A DNA stretch of 64,000 bases from Dehalococcoides mccartyi 195 (GTDB taxonomy: Bacteria > Chloroflexota > Dehalococcoidia > Dehalococcoidales > Dehalococcoidaceae), in NCBI RefSeq assembly GCF_000011905.1, contig NC_002936.3, positions 620,001 through 684,000 of the forward strand. The letters are read 5' to 3'. This document shows, piece by piece, positions 16,762 to 24,293 of the stretch. The position numbers and the translations under genes were made by a program. The notes below the pieces were generated by a model. It was not told where the DNA came from, made no database searches, and saw only the letters and a program-made list of their open reading frames with translations. Each line of letters opens with the position of its first letter. Within the stretch, counting starts at the first letter, position 1.

Positions 16762-17820
16762 ATGGAACTATTAAATGCAACACTGGCAAAGATACACGGG
16801 CTTGATAAAGAGGCCATGACCAAGGCTCAGGCCCATCAGGATATCCTGACTAAACCACAGGGTTCTTTAGGCAAGCTGGAAGCCATTGCGGTTCAGCTTG
16901 CAGGCATTCAGGGGAATGCTAAGCCCCAAACTGCCCGCAAAGCCATTATCACCATGGCTGGCGACCACGGTATTATTGATGAAAAGTTTCACAACTGGCC
17001 CAAAGAAGTAACCGCCCAGATGCTGCAAAATTTCGCCCATGGCGGTGCCGCCATAAATGTCCTTTCCAGACAGGTGGGGGCGCGTAATGTGGTGGTTGCT
17101 TTGGGGGTGGCCACCCCCATGGCGGAAGACCCGAATATAATCAACCGCAATATTGCCCCCGGTACCAATAACATGGTTTACGGTCCGGCTATGACCCGCG
17201 AGCAGGCGGTAAAAGCTATTGAAACAGGTATAGAGATTGTAAACGCCGAGGTTAAAAAGGGGCTGGATTTGGTAGGTACCGGTGATATGGGTATCGGCAA
17301 TACTTCCCCTTCCGCCGCTATCTGCTCTGTCATTACCGGGCGGTCACTTGAAGAGGTAACCGGGCGGGGTACCGGTGCGTCAGACGAGCAGATGAAGCTG
17401 AAACGCAATGCCATTGCCAAGGCAATTGCCCTTAACAAACCCAATGCCCAAGATGCGCTGGATGTGCTGTCCAAGGTGGGCGGCTATGAAATAGGCGGTC
17501 TGGCAGGAGTAATACTGGGTGCGGCAGCCAACAGAGTGGGGGTGGTTGTAGACGGCTTTATTTCAGGTGCGGCGGCACTTATTGCGTATACTATCTGCCC
17601 GCAGGCAAAGGACTTTATGTTTGCCGCTCACCAGTCGGTAGAGCCGGGACACCGTATTTTGCTTGAACACATGGGGCTGGATGCTATTTTGAAAATGGAT
17701 ATGCGGCTGGGTGAAGGCACTGGTGCCGCCCTTGCCATGAATATTATCGAAGCATCCAACCGTATCCAGCACGAGATGGCCTCTTTTGCAGATGCCGGGG
17801 TTTCCGAAAAGCAAAGTTAG
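16762..17820 (+). CDS. cobT: nicotinate-nucleotide--dimethylbenzimidazole phosphoribosyltransferase
   Basis: CobT activates the lower-ligand base, classically 5,6-dimethylbenzimidazole, to its alpha-ribotide. The 352-residue length is normal. Seen are TKPQGSLGKLE, the MAGDHG motif, a GIGNTSPSAA segment and the C-terminal LGEGTGAALAMNI that carries the catalytic glutamate. AGGAG lies ten bases before the ATG. It is under the third cobalamin riboswitch and followed by cobS. No base-synthesis gene (bluB or bzaA) is in the window, so the base must come from elsewhere. Confidence 0.95.
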   Translation: MELLNATLAKIHGLDKEAMTKAQAHQDILTKPQGSLGKLEAIAVQLAGIQGNAKPQTARKAIITMAGDHGIIDEKFHNWPKEVTAQMLQNFAHGGAAINVLSRQVGARNVVVALGVATPMAEDPNIINRNIAPGTNNMVYGPAMTREQAVKAIETGIEIVNAEVKKGLDLVGTGDMGIGNTSPSAAICSVITGRSLEEVTGRGTGASDEQMKLKRNAIAKAIALNKPNAQDALDVLSKVGGYEIGGLAGVILGAAANRVGVVVDGFISGAAALIAYTICPQAKDFMFAAHQSVEPGHRILLEHMGLDAILKMDMRLGEGTGAALAMNIIEASNRIQHEMASFADAGVSEKQS

Positions 17821-17828
17821 GTGTATTC

Positions 17829-17837
17829 TGGTATAAT
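17829..17837 (+). promoter_or_regulatory. Possible internal promoter before cobS
   Basis: TGGTATAAT is an extended -10 element in the 37-base gap between cobT and cobS, with no clear -35. It could allow riboswitch-independent expression of cobSCU. The start codon context is GAGGAAATATATG. Confidence 0.35.
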
Positions 17838-17857
17838 CCCGGTTTGAGGAAATATAT

Positions 17858-18622
17858 ATGGGTTCATTCTTAGCGGCTTTCCGCTTTCTTACCAATATAC
17901 CTGTACCCTGGCTGAAAGAAGACTGGCAGGGGGAGAAGTCACATCTGGATTTTGCCCGCTCACTTGGCTTCTACCCCCTGGTGGGTTTAATTGTCGGGTT
18001 GATACTGGCCGTTTTGGGCTGGGTTTTCAGCCTTTTTTTACCGGATGTACTTACGGCCGCTTTGCTGACAGTAAGCCTGGTGGTGATTACCGGCGGTTTG
18101 CATCTTGACGGCCTGACAGATACCTTTGACGGTATTGCCGCCGGCCACAAGTCCTTTGAACGCGCCCAGGAGGTAATGCATTTGCCGGGGGTGGGGGCTA
18201 TCGGGGTACTTGCGGCAATCTGCCTGTTACTTTCAAAGTTTGCCGCTATCGTTAGCCTTCCTTCAGGCAGTTTCATAACCGGGCTTATCCTGTTTCCTGT
18301 AATCAGCCGCTGGGCTATGGTCTATGCGGTGGTTTGTTACCCGTATGTCAGGTCACAGGGTTTGGGCAAAGAGCTTAAGGGCGGGTCTGCAAAAGCCAGC
18401 TTGTGGCTTGCTACCATTTTCTGTCTGGCAGTCTGTGTAATACTGGGTGGCTGGGCAGGGTTGCTGGCTATGTTCGGCAGCTGGCTGCTGATTATGTATC
18501 TGGCATCTTTCTTCAGACGCAGGCTTGGCGGACTAAACGGGGATACTTACGGCTCAATTAACGAGTTTACCGAGGTAGCGGCGCTGATATTTATAGTGGC
18601 CTTGTCCGGGTATTTCAGCTGA
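17858..18622 (+). CDS. cobS: adenosylcobinamide-GDP ribazoletransferase (cobalamin synthase)
   Basis: CobS joins adenosylcobinamide-GDP with alpha-ribazole phosphate in the membrane, the last assembly step of cobalamin. The 254-residue protein is hydrophobic, with several membrane segments, and contains the signature GGLHLDGLTDTFDG and later the NGDTYGSINEFTE block. A GAGG site precedes the ATG. It is followed 19 bases later by cobC. Confidence 0.93.
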   Translation: MGSFLAAFRFLTNIPVPWLKEDWQGEKSHLDFARSLGFYPLVGLIVGLILAVLGWVFSLFLPDVLTAALLTVSLVVITGGLHLDGLTDTFDGIAAGHKSFERAQEVMHLPGVGAIGVLAAICLLLSKFAAIVSLPSGSFITGLILFPVISRWAMVYAVVCYPYVRSQGLGKELKGGSAKASLWLATIFCLAVCVILGGWAGLLAMFGSWLLIMYLASFFRRRLGGLNGDTYGSINEFTEVAALIFIVALSGYFS

Positions 18623-18641
18623 AATAGAGGGAGTTTATAGC

Positions 18642-19244
18642 ATGAAACTGATACTGGTGCGTCACGGGGAGACCGAAACAGATAACTGCCGCTGTTACTG
18701 GGGGCATAGTGATATCGGCCTTTCAGACTCCGGCCATGCTCAGGCTAACTCCCTGCGGGAATATTTGTCTGCGGTCAGGATAGATGCCATTTATTCCAGC
18801 CCTCTTAAACGCTGCATGGAAACTGCTGAAACCATTGCCTACGGGCGGCCTCTTTCAGTCAATAAAAATAATGACCTGAAGGAAATAGATTTCGGGCGGG
18901 TAGAGGGCCTTACCTACGATGATGTTTTAGAACGCTACCCGGATATTGCCCAGAAATGGGCTGAGGGCAGTTTTGACGTGCATTTCCCGGACGGGGAAGG
19001 CATGGAACATTTTGCCCAGCGGGTTGTTAAATTTGTAAAAATGCTCTCCAAGCACCGGGAGGATGAGACTTTATTACTGGTGGGGCACGGGGGTGTTTTC
19101 CGTATCCTTATCTGCCATTTTCTGGGCATTGATTACAAACACTGGTGGCAGTTTACGCTGGGTGTTGGCTCGGTAACTGTTCTGGATATTTATCCCGAGG
19201 GGTCTATACTGGAAAAACTGAACGATAAATCCCATCTGGGCTGA
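18642..19244 (+). CDS. cobC: alpha-ribazole phosphatase-type histidine phosphatase
   Basis: The 200-residue protein is a histidine phosphatase with the catalytic LVRHGETETD at about 6-15, a second conserved block SPLKRCMETAE and the C-terminal VGHGGVFR. In this operon the likely job is to remove the phosphate from alpha-ribazole phosphate or adenosylcobalamin phosphate. Family membership is clear; the substrate is inferred from position. Confidence 0.85.
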   Translation: MKLILVRHGETETDNCRCYWGHSDIGLSDSGHAQANSLREYLSAVRIDAIYSSPLKRCMETAETIAYGRPLSVNKNNDLKEIDFGRVEGLTYDDVLERYPDIAQKWAEGSFDVHFPDGEGMEHFAQRVVKFVKMLSKHREDETLLLVGHGGVFRILICHFLGIDYKHWWQFTLGVGSVTVLDIYPEGSILEKLNDKSHLG

Positions 19245-19297
19245 TTTTTAACTTTTGTTCAGGCAGGGCGTTTTTATAATACCGGAGGGTCATTAAA

Positions 19298-19864
19298 ATG
19301 AATTATTTACTTATCGGCGGTGCCCGCAGCGGCAAAAGCAGTTATGCGGAGGAACTGGCCAAATCCATAGGTGGCAATATTGTGTTTGTGGCAACAGCCG
19401 AAGCCGGTGATGATGAAATGAAAACCCGTATCCTGCGGCATCAGCAGGCCCGTCCGCCTGAGTGGGGTCTTATAGAGGCCAGTCTGGGGGTGGGTGAAAA
19501 AATAAGCGCTCACGGGAAAAATGCCGATGTGATTATACTGGACTGCATTACCCTGCTGGTAAATAACATAATGTGCCGGTATATGCTTGAACATGGTGAT
19601 GAGCTTACCGGTGATGCGGCTGACTATCTGGATGCGGCGGTTAAAAAAGAAATAAACGATGTTATAAAAGCTATGGAAAAGACGGGTGCGTCATTTATTG
19701 TGGTGACCAATGACGTGGGTGCGGGGCTTATCCCCCCTAATGCCATGGCCAGAATTTACCGGGATTTGCTGGGCAGGGCAAACCAGATGCTGGGTGCATA
19801 TGTGGAATATGTGTACCTTATGGTGGCCGGACTGCCCATGCAGGTTAAGCCTTTGCTCCGCTAG
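19298..19864 (+). CDS. cobU: adenosylcobinamide kinase / adenosylcobinamide-phosphate guanylyltransferase
   Basis: CobU phosphorylates adenosylcobinamide and then forms adenosylcobinamide-GDP for CobS. The 188-residue protein has the P-loop GGARSGKSS (7-15), a conserved RILRHQQARPPEWG block with the guanylylated histidine region, LDCITLLVNN, and VTNDVGAGLIPPNAMAR. GGAGGG precedes the ATG. It closes the cob operon, before a bidirectional terminator. CobU coexists with CbiZ, the enzyme that opens an alternative salvage route. Confidence 0.94.
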   Translation: MNYLLIGGARSGKSSYAEELAKSIGGNIVFVATAEAGDDEMKTRILRHQQARPPEWGLIEASLGVGEKISAHGKNADVIILDCITLLVNNIMCRYMLEHGDELTGDAADYLDAAVKKEINDVIKAMEKTGASFIVVTNDVGAGLIPPNAMARIYRDLLGRANQMLGAYVEYVYLMVAGLPMQVKPLLR

Positions 19865-19891
19865 GGGCAATTTTATAGTAAAAAGAATATG

Positions 19892-19922
19892 AAAAACCCC
19901 CGCTAAAGACGGGGGCTTTTGT
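19892..19922. terminator. Bidirectional terminator between cobU and trxA
   Basis: A CCCCCG/CGGGGG stem is flanked by A-rich sequence on the left and T-rich on the right, so it can serve both converging genes. Confidence 0.88.
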
Positions 19923-19941
19923 TTATAGGGTATTAAAAAAT

Positions 19942-20265
19942 TTACTTCTGGAGTAACTGGTCAATCTTCTGGCTTAAGGCAGATTCGGGTACTGCACCTA
20001 CCACCATGTCAGCTACCTGACCGCTCTTGAAAAACAGCAGGGTAGGTATGGACATAACCCGGTATTGGGCGGCAGTAGTTTTATTTTCATCTACATTCAG
20101 CTTGCAAAATTTAAACTTGCCTTCGTATTTAGTAGATAATTTGTCTATTATGGGGGCTACCATGCGGCAGGGGCCGCACCACGGTGCCCAAAAATCTACC
20201 AGCACGGGTTTATCTGATTTTAGTACCTCGGCCGCAAAACTCTGGTCGGTTATTTCCATTACCAT
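19942..20265 (-). CDS. trxA: thioredoxin
   Basis: This is a 107-residue single-domain thioredoxin with the redox motif WCGPC at residues 29-33, preceded by LVDFWAP, and the cis-proline loop [10 protein letters not shown]. It acts as a cytoplasmic disulfide reductant. AAGGAG precedes the ATG, and a promoter with TTGACA and TAGTAT lies at 20302-20330. It is monocistronic. Confidence 0.97.
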   Translation of the reverse strand: MVMEITDQSFAAEVLKSDKPVLVDFWAPWCGPCRMVAPIIDKLSTKYEGKFKFCKLNVDENKTTAAQYRVMSIPTLLFFKSGQVADMVVGAVPESALSQKIDQLLQK

Positions 20266-20301
20266 CTTGTTTCTCCTTAGTGTATATTCCTGTCTCTTTT
20301 A

Positions 20302-20330
20302 ATACTACTTTGAGGTTCATTTGCTGTCAA
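20302..20330 (-). promoter_or_regulatory. Promoter of trxA
   Basis: On the minus strand TTGACA (20325-20330) and TAGTAT (20302-20307) are 17 bases apart, a near-consensus sigma-70 promoter. Confidence 0.7.
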
Positions 20331-20355
20331 GGCGGCCCGAAACTGGCATCAGGCT

Positions 20356-21502
20356 TTAAACCTCATTATCCTCCAGGTTGCCGGAATTTGGTACGGCTAC
20401 TGTTACCATGGTACCTACCTCCGGTTTGGACTGGATGGAGAGCCGCCCGCCAATAAGCTGTGCCCGTTCCTGCATACCGGTCAGTCCCAGTTTGCCCAGA
20501 GCGGCCAAATCTCCTACCCGTTCCGGCAGCAAAAACCCCCTGCCGTTATCTTTTATGGTCAGGGATGGCTTTGTATTTGCCGAAGTCTATATAAACCCAG
20601 GCTTTGGTTGCCTGAGCGTGCTTGCCTACGTTACGCAATGACTCCTGGACTATACGGAATAACACCAGTTCGGTTTCGGGGGCAAAACGGCGGATTTCCC
20701 CGTTTACATCTATATCAATATTTATGCCGAAGTGCTTTGAAAGGTCAGGTATCAGCCATTCCAAAGCCGGAATCAACCCCAAATCATCTAGTACCGAAGG
20801 CCGTAAATCCTGGGCAAAGCGGCGGACTTCACTTAAGGTGCGGTTTACATGGTTCTGCAGCTCTTCCAGTTCAGCCAGATTGTCTTCGCCCAGATTGGGG
20901 TTTTGGGTAACAAAGCGGTCTATGGCTCGTGATATGACAATCAGGTCCTGAGCGGTATCATCGTGCAGCTCCTGGGCAATACGGCGGCGTTCGTCTTCCT
21001 GGGCTATAGTGATTTGTTTAAGATAAAAACGCAGGTTTTGCTGCATACGCTGAAGTTCGCGCTGGGCTGTTTCCATTTTGAGGTAAGCCTGCTGGCGGTG
21101 TTTTTTATCAGTCTCATAGCTTTCCAGCCAGAGGTTTACCACCAGCCCGATGATAATAATGCCGATAATTTCAATAATATCATCAGGGGTGACCGTATCA
21201 GTTACGAAAATATTCGGAATAATAATAGCAATAGCCAGTACCAGGGAGAGAAGGCCCGGTCTTAAGCCAAATACCAGAGCGGTGTAGGTAACCGGCAGCA
21301 GCATTATAAGCCGTCCTACCGAATGGCGGGTCAGGTACAGAAAAGAATCAGGTTCTATCTGGCCTATAAAGGGCAGTAACTGGGGGTAATGCAGGAAAAA
21401 ACCGCCGGTAAAAAGTAGTATCAGTATCCAGATATGCACATTGGCAAATAATCTGGGCAGGCGGCGGATTTGGCTGTAGAAGAAACTAAATACTTTTTTC
21501 AT
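20356..21502 (-). pseudogene. NarX/DesK-type sensor histidine kinase gene with a frameshift in the ATPase domain
   Basis: The first frame gives 318 residues: hydrophobic membrane segments between about 23 and 125, a linker helix, and the HisKA_3 phosphoacceptor box RIAQELHDDTAQD with His180. It then runs off into a stop at 20546 in the middle of the ATPase domain. In the neighbouring frame the domain continues with SLTIKDNGRGF (G1 box), LTGMQERAQLIGG and a natural end at 20356. The break is at about 20570-20573 in an AAA run; one base fewer would restore KPSLTIKDNG and a ~382-residue kinase. It lies 16 bases downstream of its probable partner regulator. Mutation or sequencing error cannot be separated here. 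Confidence 0.82.
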
Positions 21503-21518
21503 AGGGTAATATCAAGTT

Positions 21519-22193
21519 CTAGGGCAAATCTTCCATAATAAACCAGCCGCGTTTAAGCCCGTAGAGAATAGCTTCAGTCCGCGACCCTACGGATAACTTT
21601 TTGAAAATATTGGAGAGATGGGTCTGAATGGTACGGTTGGATAAATAAAGCTGGTCGGCTATATCTTTGTTGCTGACCCCCCGGGCGGCCATCTTAAGCA
21701 CTTCTATCTCGCGGTCGGTCAGCGGGTTTACGGCTGAAACCTCTTCTGTCTTAGTGGCTTTGTTAATCAGCTGGTCAATAACCCGGCGGGTGGTAGAGGG
21801 CTGAAGTACTGATTCTCCGGCATATACAGCCCGGATAGCTTCCAGCAGCTGAGTACCTTTAACATTTTTCAGCAGAAAGCTGGCTGCGCCTGCTTCCAGT
21901 ATGGCCAAAATATATTGCTCAGATTCGTAGGCGGTAAGTATAAGTATAGCCGTGGTGGGCAAAAGCTGTTTTATTTGCTTGGTGGCCTCAATCCCGTTTA
22001 AGCGGGGCATGGCAATATCCATAACAACTACGTCAGGGTGAACCTTCATGGACATTTCCACTGCCTCAACCCCGTCTGAGGCTTCGCCGACGACCATCAT
22101 GCCGGATTCGCGCTGGATAAGCTCACGCGTGCCCTCACGCACAATTACGTGGTCATCTGCCAAAAGCACCTTTATCATCTGGGTAGTTTGCAT
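21519..22193 (-). CDS. NarL/FixJ-family response regulator
   Basis: The 224-residue protein has a receiver domain (residues 8-125, phosphoacceptor Asp59 in VVMDIAMPR) and a C-terminal LuxR-type helix-turn-helix with LTDREIEVLKMAARGVSNKD. It should be a DNA-binding transcription factor controlled by the adjacent histidine kinase. The pair follows the acs operon on the same strand, with a gap of about 70 bases after the DUF3786 gene, so it might be cotranscribed with it. Target genes are unknown. Confidence 0.9.
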   Translation of the reverse strand: MQTTQMIKVLLADDHVIVREGTRELIQRESGMMVVGEASDGVEAVEMSMKVHPDVVVMDIAMPRLNGIEATKQIKQLLPTTAILILTAYESEQYILAILEAGAASFLLKNVKGTQLLEAIRAVYAGESVLQPSTTRRVIDQLINKATKTEEVSAVNPLTDREIEVLKMAARGVSNKDIADQLYLSNRTIQTHLSNIFKKLSVGSRTEAILYGLKRGWFIMEDLP

Positions 22194-22263
22194 TTCATTT
22201 CCCTCGTTCTAATTATATACTCAGGACTGGGCTGCTTCAACGCATTTATCAGACGGCATATCT

Positions 22264-22908
22264 TCAAGGGGTTTTTTGGCTGAGCCTGTGGCCAAGGTTC
22301 TGGCAGATTTCGGTAATGGCTTCAGTATCCAGATAGTGTGAAATGGAGCGGTCAAAGATAATATTACCCTCCGGGGGGAATTCATCGTCTCCCTGCCAGA
22401 ATACCAGCCAGAGGGGCAGTCGGGGCAGGGCTTGAAATAAGAAACTCATATCAGCCTGGTCTGTTTTTTTACCGCCTAGTGACAGAGCGGATAAGCTCAG
22501 TTTAGCCTTATCTGCGGTATAAAGGGCTATCAGCCCTTTGAGCACCCTGTTATAGAAAACAGGCTGGTAGTTGGCACCTTCGGGCAGTTCTTTAAAGCTT
22601 ATCTGTTCGTGCAGAACTGGTGTCCTGTCTGCCTTTAGCAGGTAATGCAGTATCAGGGCTTCTTCACGCAGTGACAGGTCTGTATCAGGGCTGGTTACGG
22701 CTGCGTTTCGGGTGTCTACCTTTACCTTAAACCCGAAATATTCCAGCTGGATAAAGGGCGGCTGGAATACCGCACCTGAGTTTTGGCATATCTTATTAAA
22801 ATCCTGCGTGGCCAGAAAACGGCTGCGGTTAAGTTCAAGGGTGCGCTGGGTGGCCAGCTCAAAATTGCGCTGGTCAGGCAGGCGGAAACCTTCTCCTGAA
22901 TTTATCAT
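22264..22908 (-). CDS. DUF3786-like protein
   Basis: This 214-residue soluble protein resembles DUF3786, judged from the C-terminal block LPLWLVFWQGDDEFPPEG followed by IIFDRSISHYL. The molecular function of the family is unknown. It starts 18 bases after acsC ends and appears to be the last gene of the acs operon. DUF3786 genes often sit beside corrinoid or Wood-Ljungdahl genes in anaerobes (from memory), so a role in that pathway is plausible. Confidence 0.7.
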   Translation of the reverse strand: MINSGEGFRLPDQRNFELATQRTLELNRSRFLATQDFNKICQNSGAVFQPPFIQLEYFGFKVKVDTRNAAVTSPDTDLSLREEALILHYLLKADRTPVLHEQISFKELPEGANYQPVFYNRVLKGLIALYTADKAKLSLSALSLGGKKTDQADMSFLFQALPRLPLWLVFWQGDDEFPPEGNIIFDRSISHYLDTEAITEICQNLGHRLSQKTP

Positions 22909-22926
22909 TTAACCCTCCGGTTTATG

Positions 22927-24273
22927 TTAGGGTTTAAACTGCTTTAAATAGGCCGGTATATGGGCGGCTTCACGCGGGCCGACCATTATCTCCCAGCCGG
23001 ACAGCTCTTCTTCCAAGCCACCGCTTTCCATTGAGGCGTAGCCCGGTATAATCAGCTTGCGGTGGTTGATTTTAGCGGCAATACCGCTGTTTTTTACAAA
23101 TTTACCGATTGTATCCGCCCCGAATTTGCCTGCCGCCCAGGCGGTCATGACCGAAAGCCCTTCGGTGTCTTTTATCATCAGGTAACAGGGTACGCGGCTG
23201 TTTTCCATCTCACCGGAGACAATAAAATATGTCAGCGAAAAATTGCAGGTGAGTATGACCGGTGAATTGGCATCCGGGTTGTTTATTTCATAAATACCCT
23301 CGGTAGTAGCCAAAGGCCGCTGGGGGTCAGTGTAAAGGTTCATACGAGTTACCAGCAAAGGGAACAGGGTTTCGCCGCTAAAGTCAGACAGCACCAGTAT
23401 ACCGGCGTATTTGGCAGTCAGTATGCCGGCAAACAGTGATTCTTTCATGGGGTCTTGGGTCATCTGGCCGGGGAAATTGATGACCGGAAAACCCATGGGG
23501 CGGAACTTTTTCAAAATGGCTGAGCGCCTTATGGCAACATTGTCAGATAAGGCCTGTTTTAAATTTTCGGCAGAGCTGTCAAGCACAATATCTTTTATTC
23601 CCAGTGATTGAAGCTTGACGCTAAGGTCAGCCAAATCTGCCAGGTTAGCCGCTTTGGCTACCAGCGGGCAGTTGTATTTTTTAGCCAGCTCTGCCATTTC
23701 GCTGCTGTTTTCGGCTGTGGCGGCGTAAAGAAGCGGTTTGCGTTCAGCGCAAATCTTCAAAGATTCATCAAGTACGGCTGTATCAGCACACATCAGCATG
23801 AGGCTGGCCGGGCATTTTCCGGCGGCCAGTTTGACCAGCTTCAGGTATTTTTCACCTGAGCCGCTGTCTGCCCTGAGTGCCAGCATATCCGGCTTCAGGA
23901 TAGCACCCACCCGTTTGTACTGAAAACGGGTGAAAGCGGCCAGTTTGGCATCCTGTTCCGTCTCGCTCAGGCTGTCTGAGATGAGCAGGGCAATACCCGG
24001 CTGGTGCTCAAAGCGTTTTTCATGTCGGTGCATGACAGTTTCGCCGCCGGTTTTAAAAGAGTAATCACCTGTACCTATGCTCACTGTCCTGACCGGGGGG
24101 GCGGAAGCTTCCTCCAGCTTCTGTTTGGCTTCTTCCGAAACGTAAGGGCAGGCAGAAAGTTCAGCCCGGCCTCCTGCCAGACTCATGGCAAATGCCAGAC
24201 AGGTGGGTACGCCGCATTCGCCGCAGTTAGTTCGGGGCAAAAATTTATAAATCTCTATACCGGTAGGTGACAT
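22927..24273 (-). CDS. acsC: corrinoid iron-sulfur protein large subunit
   Basis: AcsC with AcsD carries a methyl group on its corrinoid and delivers it to acetyl-CoA synthase. The 448-residue protein begins with a four-cysteine [4Fe-4S] motif (Cys17, Cys20, Cys25, Cys42 in NCGECGVPTC and SACPY), followed by a TIM barrel and a C-terminal corrinoid-binding domain. Length and order match the family. It lies between acsB and the DUF3786 gene. It is the consumer of the corrinoid cofactor supplied by the btu/cob operons. Confidence 0.95.
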   Translation of the reverse strand: MSPTGIEIYKFLPRTNCGECGVPTCLAFAMSLAGGRAELSACPYVSEEAKQKLEEASAPPVRTVSIGTGDYSFKTGGETVMHRHEKRFEHQPGIALLISDSLSETEQDAKLAAFTRFQYKRVGAILKPDMLALRADSGSGEKYLKLVKLAAGKCPASLMLMCADTAVLDESLKICAERKPLLYAATAENSSEMAELAKKYNCPLVAKAANLADLADLSVKLQSLGIKDIVLDSSAENLKQALSDNVAIRRSAILKKFRPMGFPVINFPGQMTQDPMKESLFAGILTAKYAGILVLSDFSGETLFPLLVTRMNLYTDPQRPLATTEGIYEINNPDANSPVILTCNFSLTYFIVSGEMENSRVPCYLMIKDTEGLSVMTAWAAGKFGADTIGKFVKNSGIAAKINHRKLIIPGYASMESGGLEEELSGWEIMVGPREAAHIPAYLKQFKP

Positions 24274-24293
24274 AATATCAAACGGGCTCCTTT

